Positions 6,527 to 13,336 of a stretch of 13,336 nucleotides of DNA are shown here, one piece after another (within the stretch, counting starts at the first letter, position 1; each line of letters opens with the position of its first letter). The translations under genes were made by a program, and so were the position numbers. The notes under the pieces are model-generated. The model ran no database searches. It was not told the DNA's origin and saw only the letters and a program-made list of their open reading frames with translations. Origin of the DNA: M55B127 sp035269185 (lineage in GTDB: Bacteria > Bacillota > Halanaerobiia > Halanaerobiales > M55B127). The DNA is taken from positions 1-13,336 of the forward strand of contig CAYSHP010000069.1 of assembly GCA_964430875.1 (NCBI GenBank). Reading direction: 5' to 3'.

Positions 6527-8377
6527 ATGAATAAAGAAATTGATAACATTATAAATAAATATATAGAAAACCACAAACACAAAATTGATCAGAAATTTAT
6601 TCAGAATTCAAAAAATTCCTATCAAATCAAGAGAAATGAAGAGTGTCCCTGTGGTAGTGGTGAAAAATATAAGAAATGCTGTGGGAAAGTAATTCCAGAT
6701 AAAGATTATGAATATTATTTAACTCAATTAAGTCCCTTTATCTGTAATGAAAATTTCTTAAATAATTTGGAAAAAGAAGTATTAACTAAATTTTATGATA
6801 TTGCAAAAGAAGCAGAACAAAATTTCCCTGCCAATTATCTTATTTTAGAAATTGCAGGAAATATAGCCTATGAATTAAATTACTTTGAAGAGGCAGCAGC
6901 ATATATGCAAAAACACTATAATATAGTTGAAAATAATATTAGTGAGGATTCTTTATTTACCTTAATTCACAGCTTGCTCAGACTTAAGCGCACTAAAAAA
7001 GCTGAAAAACTAGTAACAAAAGTAATTAAAGATAATAATTCACTAGCTTTATTAATGATAATGACAGAAATTAAATTTACCCTAGGCAAAGTTCATGAGG
7101 GTTATAAATATGGAATGCGTTACTATGAAAAGTCTGGAAAAGATATCTATTTTTTAAATAGGTTAATTAGGTTATTTATTCAAAATAAATTATACAAAAA
7201 AGCTTTTCCTTTATTAAAGAAAAATTACTTTGAGTTTGAAACATTGGGAATGAATTCAGAAAATATTAAGTATATAATTAATAATCTGGTGGATGCTGTT
7301 TTCTTAATAGATAACTCTGAAGATCTCAATGATAATGATTATTTTGAATGTATTAAAAAAATATCAGAAGTGATTAATTATATTAATCCTGATAAATCTT
7401 TAAAGAAAAAGAAAATTAGTAAATTAAGACAAATCATTCCTGAAGATTATGATATATCTTTTTTCTTAGTCCGTTTATTCTATGTTTTAAAAAATTATGA
7501 ATGGATAGCTGAAAATGAAAAGATACTAATGGATATAACAGAAGAAGAAGAAACCATTAATAATGCAGTCTTAGATGCCAATTTTGAATTGAAAAATTAT
7601 AACTATCTAGTTAAAAAATTAAATAAAGAATTTGAAATAAATATTTTAAATTCTACAGATTATGTTAATACCTATAATCAATTTAGATATTATTTATACA
7701 GTCTCTACGAAGTTAAAGATAAAGAACATACCAAAAACTTACTAAGCTTTTTAAACAATGTATCTAAAAAAGATACTTTACAAGATATATTATCGGTTTT
7801 AACATATGAAAATTATTATAAGGGTTTTGAAATATTAGAATATCTATACAATATTGATGATGTTAACTTTTTCGATGAAAAAGAAATGTTAGAAGCTCAA
7901 CTAGCAGTCATAAATATGAACTTTGCATATTTAGATAATAATGAAATGGATAAAGAGACAAAATTAAAAATCAATAGAAAAATTAATGAATATAAAAAGA
8001 TAGATTGCGACAGCTTTATTTACCATTATACAAATTGGTTGTTAAATAGAATTGATAATAAAAAATATGAACTTGATTTAGAACAAGTGATAAACAAAAA
8101 ATGTTACCACTCAAAATCAGTAGAATTAAAGTTTTTAGTTATTTTAAAGCTGTCTGATCCACAAATTATAATCAAAAACCCCCCAGAAAATGATCTTACA
8201 GATCAAGAAGACAGACAGTTCTTTAAATTGATAGCAGAGGGGAAAGAAGGAGATATTTCGAAAATACAGGAGGTCTTTGATAAATTTCCTGATCATGAAA
8301 AATATATTGAGAATATATTAGATAAGATATTAAATGAATACGAAATAGAAGAAGTATATAACAGAGTTCTTTATTAA
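6527..8377 (+). CDS. SEC-C zinc-motif protein with long helical-repeat region (paralog 2)
   Basis: This 616-residue protein has AAGGAGA 6 bases before the ATG. Residues 40-52, CPCGSGEKYKKCC, are an intact SEC-C zinc motif. The remainder is a helical repeat array that is collinear with the protein at 1390-3216. Shared blocks include LFYVLKNYEWIAENEKILM versus LFYSLEEYEWIVNNEDFLM, the Y-H-(F/Y)-TNWLLN block, and SVELKFLVILKLSDPQIII near residues 525-546. Length and end point agree, so both copies look intact, not one functional and one decaying. The N-terminal ~30 residues before the motif do not match. It is likely cytosolic. The PRiA4_ORF3 gene lies before it, whereas for paralog 1 it lies after. 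Function unknown. Confidence 0.85.
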   Translation: MNKEIDNIINKYIENHKHKIDQKFIQNSKNSYQIKRNEECPCGSGEKYKKCCGKVIPDKDYEYYLTQLSPFICNENFLNNLEKEVLTKFYDIAKEAEQNFPANYLILEIAGNIAYELNYFEEAAAYMQKHYNIVENNISEDSLFTLIHSLLRLKRTKKAEKLVTKVIKDNNSLALLMIMTEIKFTLGKVHEGYKYGMRYYEKSGKDIYFLNRLIRLFIQNKLYKKAFPLLKKNYFEFETLGMNSENIKYIINNLVDAVFLIDNSEDLNDNDYFECIKKISEVINYINPDKSLKKKKISKLRQIIPEDYDISFFLVRLFYVLKNYEWIAENEKILMDITEEEETINNAVLDANFELKNYNYLVKKLNKEFEINILNSTDYVNTYNQFRYYLYSLYEVKDKEHTKNLLSFLNNVSKKDTLQDILSVLTYENYYKGFEILEYLYNIDDVNFFDEKEMLEAQLAVINMNFAYLDNNEMDKETKLKINRKINEYKKIDCDSFIYHYTNWLLNRIDNKKYELDLEQVINKKCYHSKSVELKFLVILKLSDPQIIIKNPPENDLTDQEDRQFFKLIAEGKEGDISKIQEVFDKFPDHEKYIENILDKILNEYEIEEVYNRVLY

Positions 8378-8437
8378 AAATTGAAAACAGGAAAATATTT
8401 GCAATTTAAATTTATCTAATTTAAGGAGATAAAATAT

Positions 8438-9853
8438 ATGGAAAAAACACAATTCTATTTTAAAAAAATAAATTTCAGAATGACAATCTTATTAATTGGA
8501 TTTATTATCTTTGCTTTGTTAATGTTTTTACCTTCTCCAGAAGGATTAAGCGTAGCAGGCAAAAGAGCTTTAGCAATATTTACTTTATGCCTTACTTTAT
8601 GGGTTACAAATTACTTACCTTTAGCCATAACTAGTATATTAGGTATTGCTCTAATCCCATTATTTAATGTTTTGACAGCAGTAGAAACTTTTGCTATCTT
8701 TGGTAATAGAGCAGTATTTTTTATATTAGGTGCCTTAATAATAGCAGCAGCTATCTATAAAACAGGAATTGCAAAAAGAGTTTCCTATTTGTTTATTTCA
8801 AAAATAGACAATTCATTTGAAAACATAATTTTAAGTATTATAGGAATATCTTATTCACTATCCCTAATTATGCCAGAACATGCTGTAGCTGCAATTTTAT
8901 TTCCGATAGTATTTCAAATTGTAGAATCTTTAAAACTTACTCCCTTAGAAAGTAACTTTGCTAAGGCTGCATTTTTGGCATTAGCATGGGGTGCTGTCGT
9001 AGGAGGAATTACAACCTTTTTAGGTGGTGCTAGAAACATTTTGGCTGTAGGATTGTTGGAAAATATCTATGGAATTAATATTAACTTTATGCAGTGGGCA
9101 AAATTTTCAATTATATATTCTCTACCTTTACTAATAATTTCATACTATGTAATTATCTATTACTTTAAAACTGAAGTAAAAAATATTAAACAAAGGTTAA
9201 ATACTATTGGGCAACAGTATCATGAACTAGGACCAATATCTCGTGATGAAAAACTGCTTTCATTATTGTTTTTAATTATAATATCATCCTGGATGTTCTT
9301 ATCAGGCAGAGTAGACATTTCAGTAACAGCTATTTTAGGAGGAGTATTAATTTTCGTCTTTAAAATTATTAATTGGGAGGAGATAGAAAGTTATATTAAC
9401 TGGGGAATAATTTTAATGTATGGGGGAGCAATAGTAATAGCAACTTCATTAACTAGAACAGGAGCAGCAGAGTGGCTATCTCAAACTATTTTTGACTTTT
9501 TACCACAATCAACAATAGTCATGTTAATTGTAATAATAATAATTACAAAGTTTTTAACAGAAGGAGTCAGCAATGTTGCAGCAGTTGCAATTATTTTACC
9601 AATTGCATTTAGTATGGGAGATATATTAAGTTTAAACCCAATGATAATAACTTATGTTGTGGCATTAACCGGTGGACTTGCCTTCATGTTACCAATGGGT
9701 GCACCTCCAAATGCTATCGCTTATTCTTCTGGATATTTAGAAATAAGCGAAGTAGTAAAGGTTGGTTTTGTGCTAAATATTATTTCGATGATCTTGTTGT
9801 ATGTAATTGCTTTATATATCTGGCCGTTATTGGGACTAAAATTATTTTTATAA
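8438..9853 (+). CDS. DASS/SLC13-family anion (carboxylate) transporter
   Basis: This 471-residue integral membrane protein has AAGGAG 9 bases before the ATG and roughly 11-13 hydrophobic segments covering nearly the whole length. It resembles divalent anion:Na+ symporters (CitT/SdcS, SLC13). It shows an N-terminal GLSVAGKRALAIFTLCLTLW block, an inverted-repeat arrangement, SNVAAVAIILPIA (378-390) where the family has SN-T/V-A-T, and GAPPNAIAYSSG (421-432), the second substrate/Na+ loop. The matching first loop, normally a G-T-P-P-N type, is GGARN (196-200), and the first-half SNT motif is replaced by MPEHAVAAILFPI. Substrate cannot be read from the sequence; di- or tricarboxylate or sulfate are family possibilities, and the altered loop argues for an unusual one. 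The small UspA-like gene that follows after 10-19 bases is probably its partner. Confidence 0.85.
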   Translation: MEKTQFYFKKINFRMTILLIGFIIFALLMFLPSPEGLSVAGKRALAIFTLCLTLWVTNYLPLAITSILGIALIPLFNVLTAVETFAIFGNRAVFFILGALIIAAAIYKTGIAKRVSYLFISKIDNSFENIILSIIGISYSLSLIMPEHAVAAILFPIVFQIVESLKLTPLESNFAKAAFLALAWGAVVGGITTFLGGARNILAVGLLENIYGININFMQWAKFSIIYSLPLLIISYYVIIYYFKTEVKNIKQRLNTIGQQYHELGPISRDEKLLSLLFLIIISSWMFLSGRVDISVTAILGGVLIFVFKIINWEEIESYINWGIILMYGGAIVIATSLTRTGAAEWLSQTIFDFLPQSTIVMLIVIIIITKFLTEGVSNVAAVAIILPIAFSMGDILSLNPMIITYVVALTGGLAFMLPMGAPPNAIAYSSGYLEISEVVKVGFVLNIISMILLYVIALYIWPLLGLKLFL

Positions 9854-9872
9854 ATTAAGGATAGTGATAATA

Positions 9873-10337
9873 ATGAAAAAAATAATGGTATTACTTTTTA
9901 GTTTTGCTAAAATCGATGATGTTATAAAAGAAATAGAAAATTCAATAGAAGAAAAGACCGAGGAAATACATCTCTGTTTTTATCAAAATAAAGATGTTCC
10001 AGATACACTGCAATCATTGATGGGGGTATATCTAGGTGAGAAAATACAAAAAGACGTTGAAAACACAATCTTAAAAGAGTACTTCCGAATGAAAGAAGAA
10101 ATAACTTATAGAGTTGAAAAGATTGCAGAAGAAAATAATATAAAAATAATTAATCAGTTGTTTAAAAGCTATTCCAGAGATAAAATATATGATTATATTG
10201 CAGAACATGATATTAATTATTTAATTGTAAATTACTTTAAAAATAAATATAATTCCCAGAAGGTCTATACAGATATAGAAGTACAATTCTTAAGTAATTT
10301 AGATATAGATTATAAACTATTCAAGCATTTGAACTAA
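9873..10337 (+). CDS. UspA-like small cytosolic protein, probable transporter partner
   Basis: The protein is 154 residues from ATG 9873; an in-frame GTG at 9864 would add three residues. TTAAGG ends at 9860, 12 bases before the ATG and 3 before the GTG, so neither spacing is ideal; I prefer the ATG. The pattern is that of a universal stress protein fold: a first strand KKIMVLLFSF, a helix, a second strand EEIHLCFYQ, a long central helix with VEKIAEENNIKI, then strands ending in YLIVNYF. The ATP-binding G-x2-G-x9-G-(S/T) signature near the C-terminus is absent, so nucleotide binding by the classic loop is unlikely. Standalone Usp-like proteins are often found beside secondary transporters. 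Here the gene directly follows the DASS transporter, so a regulatory or sensing role for it is inferred. Assignment rests on fold-like pattern only. Confidence 0.5.
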   Translation: MKKIMVLLFSFAKIDDVIKEIENSIEEKTEEIHLCFYQNKDVPDTLQSLMGVYLGEKIQKDVENTILKEYFRMKEEITYRVEKIAEENNIKIINQLFKSYSRDKIYDYIAEHDINYLIVNYFKNKYNSQKVYTDIEVQFLSNLDIDYKLFKHLN

Positions 10338-10379
10338 ATTATTCCATATTATTGTATTAGAATGTATCTATATTAAAAA

Positions 10380-10404
10380 ATCCATGATATTAAATATCAT
10401 GGAT
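10380..10404 (-). terminator. Rho-independent terminator between convergent genes
   Basis: TCCATGATAT (10381-10390) pairs perfectly with ATATCATGGA (10394-10403) across a 3-base loop, and A10380-T10404 adds an eleventh pair. Read on the minus strand the hairpin is followed directly by TTTTTT, so it is a good terminator for the lipid-kinase gene. Read on the plus strand it is followed only by AAGTTTCTCTT, so termination of the upstream operon would be weaker, though the hairpin may serve both. Confidence 0.8.
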
Positions 10405-10448
10405 AAGTTTCTCTTATATAATCATTTGGATTAATATATTTTAATTAT

Positions 10449-11342
10449 TTAAACATTGGTAATCATTTTAATTGCATTATGATGTAATTTGATTTCTAAG
10501 GGGAATTTTGGCCCTTTTTCACCGTCTATATTAGAGTAACGAGTCTTAGCATTTTCATTATCTATTTCTATCTTAAAATAGTTATCCTGTATATATAAGA
10601 CGTTTTTATTCGAGAACTGCATTTTATCCATTAGATTCATTAAAAGTGTTGGAATTCTATATAACTGATCAGTCTTTATTCCCACAAAATCAAACATGCC
10701 ATCATTTATTGAGGCAAACTTTGCTAGATTAGGAAAACCACCAGCTCTTTTACTGTTTAATAAAAAGAACACAAATAATTTTTCTTTTATTACCTGATTA
10801 GAAGTTTTAATTTTAAAAGGTATAGGTTCTATTTTTGGTATTTCCCTTATTGTGTTAATATAATAGGCAAATTTACCTAATGTATTTTTTACATTAATAT
10901 CAATACCCTGTGTTATACCAGAAAATAGACCACCTACACAAACATTTATAAAAAATCTATCATTAACTTCTCCCACATCAATGTCTTTAACATTATGTTT
11001 AATCAGAACATCAAAACATTTTTCATAATTACTGGGCATATTAAGAAATGAAGCGAAATCATTGACTGTGCCTGATGGAATAATTCCAAGTGGAATATCT
11101 ATATCTTTTCTCATCATAGCATTCACAATTTCATTTACAGACCCATCACCACCAGCAACAATTATTGATTCATATCGTTCATCTAAACCTACTAAACCTT
11201 TATGCAGGTCATCTTCTTCCATACTACGGTATATATCAACTTTATATCCGGCTGCTTGGAATTTTTTTAGAAATAAATCTAAATTATTGGGAAATGTTTT
11301 TGTGCCTGAATAAGGATTATATATTAATTTAACTTTTTTCAA
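10449..11342 (-). CDS. Diacylglycerol/lipid kinase family protein (DgkB/YegS type)
   Basis: This 297-residue cytosolic protein of the DAGK_cat/YegS/LCB5 family phosphorylates diacylglycerol or a related lipid with ATP at the membrane face. In frame from the chosen start it has KLIYNPYSG (5-13), the nucleotide-binding GGDGSVNE (64-71), PSGTVNDFA (89-97), FINVCVGG, and the C-terminal INDGMFDFV and NIDGEKGPKFP blocks. These are complete and at usual spacing, and the length is normal for the family. The start is TTG at 11342-11340: AAGGTG lies 6 bases upstream, whereas an upstream in-frame TTG (11357) has its codon inside that ribosome site. A good promoter faces it (11384-11412) and a strong terminator follows. 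Whether it is a true DgkB for lipid recycling or another lipid kinase cannot be told from sequence alone. Confidence 0.88.
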   Translation of the reverse strand: MKKVKLIYNPYSGTKTFPNNLDLFLKKFQAAGYKVDIYRSMEEDDLHKGLVGLDERYESIIVAGGDGSVNEIVNAMMRKDIDIPLGIIPSGTVNDFASFLNMPSNYEKCFDVLIKHNVKDIDVGEVNDRFFINVCVGGLFSGITQGIDINVKNTLGKFAYYINTIREIPKIEPIPFKIKTSNQVIKEKLFVFFLLNSKRAGGFPNLAKFASINDGMFDFVGIKTDQLYRIPTLLMNLMDKMQFSNKNVLYIQDNYFKIEIDNENAKTRYSNIDGEKGPKFPLEIKLHHNAIKMITNV

Positions 11343-11348
11343 AATAAA

Positions 11349-11354
11349 CACCTT
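11349..11354 (-). promoter_or_regulatory. Ribosome binding site fixing the TTG start of the lipid kinase
   Basis: On the minus strand AAGGTG lies 6 bases before TTG at 11342-11340. The longer in-frame opening, at 11357, overlaps this site and would leave the start without one. Confidence 0.65.
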
Positions 11355-11383
11355 CAATCTTTTAAAATTTAACGTATGAATTT

Positions 11384-11412
11384 ATTATAAGTCATTTTAT
11401 CGGATTTAACAA
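11384..11412 (-). promoter_or_regulatory. Promoter for the lipid-kinase gene
   Basis: On the minus strand TTGTTA (11412-11407) and a perfect TATAAT (11389-11384) are 17 bases apart. A start near 11377 leaves about a 35-base leader that includes the AAGGTG ribosome site. The -35 lies just before the ribosome site of the divergent phosphoesterase gene, so the two genes may influence each other. I could not find an equally good promoter for the plus-strand gene. Confidence 0.65.
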
Positions 11413-11433
11413 ATTAATAGAGGAGAATTGCAT

Positions 11434-12222
11434 ATGGTATATATAATAGTATTACTAATAATCTCATTTTTAAGCTATAAACTGATAGATAGACATACCC
11501 ATGATATAGAAGTGAACAGGGAAGAAATCTATCATGATGAAATCGAGAAGGAAATTAAAATATTACATTTATCTGATCTTCATTTTAATTTTGATAAAAA
11601 ATATCAAGATAAATTATTAAAGTTAGTAAATAATCTAAAATATGATCTTATTGTCTTTACCGGGGATTATATTAATGAAAAACAGTATATGCTTAATCTA
11701 AAAGAATTTTTTGCAAAAATAGAACATGGAAAAAATAAATTTGCTGTTTTTGGTAATAATGATCATAAATATAATATAGATGAGTTTACTGATATTTTTG
11801 AAAAAAATGATATTAAGATAATTAATAATAAAAATAAAAAATTAAATATTCACAAACAGACGATTAATTTAATAGGAGTGGATTCTCCTGATATAGATAA
11901 AGATGATTATGATAAGGCAATACAAGGTATTAATTTAAATAATGGTTTTAATATTTTGCTTTCCCATACCTATCATATTATTGAAAAAGAAGAATTGGAT
12001 AATATAAATCTTGTTTTAGTAGGAGATACACATGGAGGCCAGATTAATATCCCCATACTGCTGAACTATTTAAAAGATAAATTGGCTTTAAAATATATCT
12101 CTGGCAAATATATCCTCAATCATTTAATTCTTATTGTGAATAGAGGTATTGGTTATAATATCATTCCTTTTAGAATTAATTGTAGACCTGAAATTCTAGA
12201 AATTACCATAAATAATAAATAA
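11434..12222 (+). CDS. Membrane-anchored metallophosphoesterase (YkuE-like)
   Basis: The protein is 262 residues from ATG 11434, with AGGAG 8 bases upstream; the in-frame TTG at 11428 would sit only 2 bases from it. An N-terminal hydrophobic segment (about 2-15) is a membrane anchor or uncleaved signal. The calcineurin-like di-metal motifs follow in order: D48-L-H50 (HLSDLH), G77-D78, G107-N-N-D110, H178 (SHTYH) and GDTHGGQ (197-203, H200). The third motif is GNND in place of GNH(D/E), so the histidine normally acting in catalysis is Asn here, though H111 follows directly. All metal ligands are kept. This family, including B. subtilis YkuE, hydrolyses phosphodiesters, often at or near the membrane or wall. 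Substrate is unknown. It diverges from the lipid kinase, which suggests but does not show a lipid link. Confidence 0.88.
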   Translation: MVYIIVLLIISFLSYKLIDRHTHDIEVNREEIYHDEIEKEIKILHLSDLHFNFDKKYQDKLLKLVNNLKYDLIVFTGDYINEKQYMLNLKEFFAKIEHGKNKFAVFGNNDHKYNIDEFTDIFEKNDIKIINNKNKKLNIHKQTINLIGVDSPDIDKDDYDKAIQGINLNNGFNILLSHTYHIIEKEELDNINLVLVGDTHGGQINIPILLNYLKDKLALKYISGKYILNHLILIVNRGIGYNIIPFRINCRPEILEITINNK

Positions 12223-12227
12223 GGGCT

Positions 12228-13046
12228 TTAATAAAAATCTATTTCATTTTCATTGAGTTTTTCAAGAAAATATTCAGCCCCATTATAGTTAGCTTTTTTT
12301 ATTTTATCTATAACATAAGTTAATTCTTCTTTACTTTGAATCGTACTTTTAATAATGTCATGCATAAGATCTTTTTCAGGACAGTTTCTATTTGAAAGTT
12401 TTTCTATTATACTATCGATAATCTCTTTTCTCAATCTTTTTGTAATATCCTGATAATTTAATAAATTATTTAACTCATGAATATAATTATAAAAGCTATT
12501 ACTTTGTTTTATAGATAAAACTCCTTCTTTGATATTTTTTTCAATATTTTCGATAATCAAATCTTTTAATACTTTAGCTTTTATATTATAAAGTTCTAAG
12601 TTCATTTGATCAATTTGTTCTCTATATTTCAATACTTCTAATATCTTACTTTTATCATCATTGATGATACTATTTAAAATATAGATTAGATCCATGGAAG
12701 TTAGATACTCAAATAAATCATAGTCTTCATATTCAATTTCACGATAATTATCTAATTCCTTTTTCTCTTCAAAAGAATCTTGTTCGTGAATCCATTTTAA
12801 AGCTAAAGCGATTCTATGTTTACAGATACCTCCATAGTCATAAGGGCAGCTACAGAAGTTTTGACTTGGGTTTTTTATATTAATTTCTACTTCATAATAA
12901 GGGGAACTGTTGCCCAATACATCAGCCAAAATCGTATTTCCAAATTTTATAGGATCATTTACATAACCACCTTCATAATAATCTACTCCCCGTTCAAAGG
13001 ACCTCTCGGTTGAAAGTTCTTTTAACTTTTCGATTGTTATTGACAA
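12228..13046 (-). CDS. SWIM zinc-finger protein of unknown function
   Basis: The protein is 272 residues from TTG 13046. The ribosome site GAGGTG (13058-13053 on the minus strand) ends 6 bases before it, and an upstream in-frame GTG at 13055 lies inside that site. Residues 12-33 (STERSFERGVDYYEGGYVND) are the usual lead-in of bacterial SWIM proteins. The zinc motif is C65-S-C67-x7-C75-K-H77 (CSCPYDYGGICKH), complete for the CxCxnCxH signature. The remaining ~190 residues are charged and helical, without helicase motifs, so it is not a SWI2/SNF2 ATPase of the sort SWIM domains often accompany. No export signal is present. It is convergent with the phosphoesterase gene, with only 5 bases between the two stops, and no terminator hairpin is visible there. 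The role is unknown; SWIM domains bind DNA or proteins in other families. Confidence 0.85.
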   Translation of the reverse strand: MSITIEKLKELSTERSFERGVDYYEGGYVNDPIKFGNTILADVLGNSSPYYEVEINIKNPSQNFCSCPYDYGGICKHRIALALKWIHEQDSFEEKKELDNYREIEYEDYDLFEYLTSMDLIYILNSIINDDKSKILEVLKYREQIDQMNLELYNIKAKVLKDLIIENIEKNIKEGVLSIKQSNSFYNYIHELNNLLNYQDITKRLRKEIIDSIIEKLSNRNCPEKDLMHDIIKSTIQSKEELTYVIDKIKKANYNGAEYFLEKLNENEIDFY

Positions 13047-13068
13047 GATAATCACCTCAATTTATATT
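13040..13068 (+). promoter_or_regulatory. Promoter for the PHP-domain gene
   Basis: A perfect TTGACA (13040-13045) and TATATT (13063-13068) are 17 bases apart; a transcript would begin near 13075, about 45 bases before the start codon. The -35 and spacer lie over the start codon and ribosome site of the divergent SWIM gene, so transcription of the two probably interferes. Confidence 0.6.
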
Positions 13069-13119
13069 ATATATAGAAACTATTAATATTTCTACTCTCT
13101 AAATGGAAATGAGGTTTTA

Positions 13120-13336
13120 ATGATGGAAACTATATTTAGATTTAAAAAGTTTAATAAAACTATTTATGCCTCAATTATTTTAATTATAATATTATTAGCA
13201 TTTTCTAGTCCAATCCTAGGATATGAAATAGATGTAGAACTTATGAATCCATACCAAGATATTAACTGGGATAGCATAAACTATTATAAAGCTAACCTGC
13301 ATACCCATACGAGAAGAAGTGATGGTTTTCATTCTC
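13120..13336 (+). CDS. PHP-domain protein with N-terminal export/anchor segment, 5' fragment
   Basis: The frame opens with ATG ATG (13120 and 13123), with GAGG 5 or 8 bases upstream; the second ATG has the better spacing. It runs open to the window edge for 72 codons. Residues 1-14 are basic, and 16-34 are hydrophobic (YASIILIIILLAFSSPILG), a signal peptide or anchor. From about residue 59 the sequence reads NLHTHTRRSDGFHS, the first metal-binding motif of the PHP (polymerase and histidinol phosphatase) superfamily, where HTHT and SDGxHS are typical. The catalytic remainder is outside the window. Exported PHP-domain phosphoesterases of this layout are seen in Firmicutes. Family is confident, substrate unknown. 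The gene has its own promoter and diverges from the SWIM protein. Confidence 0.8.
   Translation, partial: MMETIFRFKKFNKTIYASIILIIILLAFSSPILGYEIDVELMNPYQDINWDSINYYKANLHTHTRRSDGFHS

Noticed and set aside
11062..11313. Plus-strand open frame of 83 codons inside the lipid-kinase gene
   Set aside because: It is antisense to an intact gene with clear family motifs, has no ribosome site and has low-complexity content.
12816..13013. Plus-strand open frame inside the SWIM gene
   Set aside because: It is antisense to the SWIM coding sequence, including the zinc motif, and has no ribosome site or domain.
13066..13071. Minus-strand TATAAT ahead of the SWIM gene
   Set aside because: It would place the transcript start on the ribosome site, and the sequence 17 bases behind it (TAGAAA) is a poor -35 match.

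Overview
The window is very AT-rich, densely packed bacterial chromosome. It has strong GGAGG-type ribosome sites, frequent TTG and GTG starts, and low-GC Firmicute-style promoters. Gene content (ferritin-like/VIT metal exporter, DgkB/YegS-type lipid kinase, YkuE-like phosphoesterase, DASS transporter) fits an anaerobic low-GC Firmicute. Halanaerobiales or a clostridial relative is my guess, held loosely. I see no rRNA, tRNA, CRISPR array or complete mobile element.

Layout. (1) 1-359 is the tail of a CapD/FlaA1-type nucleotide-sugar dehydratase/epimerase, the end of a surface-polysaccharide gene. (2) 360-1389 is about 1 kb with no intact gene. It holds the relics of a MntA/HepT (MNT-HEPN) toxin-antitoxin pair: the last ~49 codons of the nucleotidyltransferase, overlapped by the first 13 codons of the HEPN gene. 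(3) 1390-10337 is a same-strand run of eight genes with short gaps, headed by one good promoter (1330-1358). It reads SEC-C/helical-repeat protein, PRiA4_ORF3-like protein, ferritin-like/VIT metal transporter, membrane-anchored PD40 beta-propeller, second PRiA4_ORF3-like protein, second SEC-C/helical-repeat protein, DASS/SLC13 anion transporter, and a small UspA-like protein. (4) 10338-10448 carries a hairpin terminator between convergent genes. (5) 10449-13046 holds a lipid kinase on the minus strand, a divergent membrane-anchored metallophosphoesterase, and a convergent minus-strand SWIM zinc-finger protein. (6) 13120 to the end is the start of an exported or anchored PHP-domain protein with its own promoter.

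The most unusual part is the centre. Two full-length paralogous SEC-C proteins and two paralogous PRiA4_ORF3 proteins are arranged as A-B-[VIT, PD40]-B'-A', all on one strand. SEC-C and PRiA4_ORF3 are both widespread domains of unknown cellular role, so their paired duplication suggests a functional A+B unit. That is inference from gene order and similarity. The enclosed VIT and propeller genes look like a metal-export and envelope pair, and the last two genes look like a transporter with its cytosolic partner.
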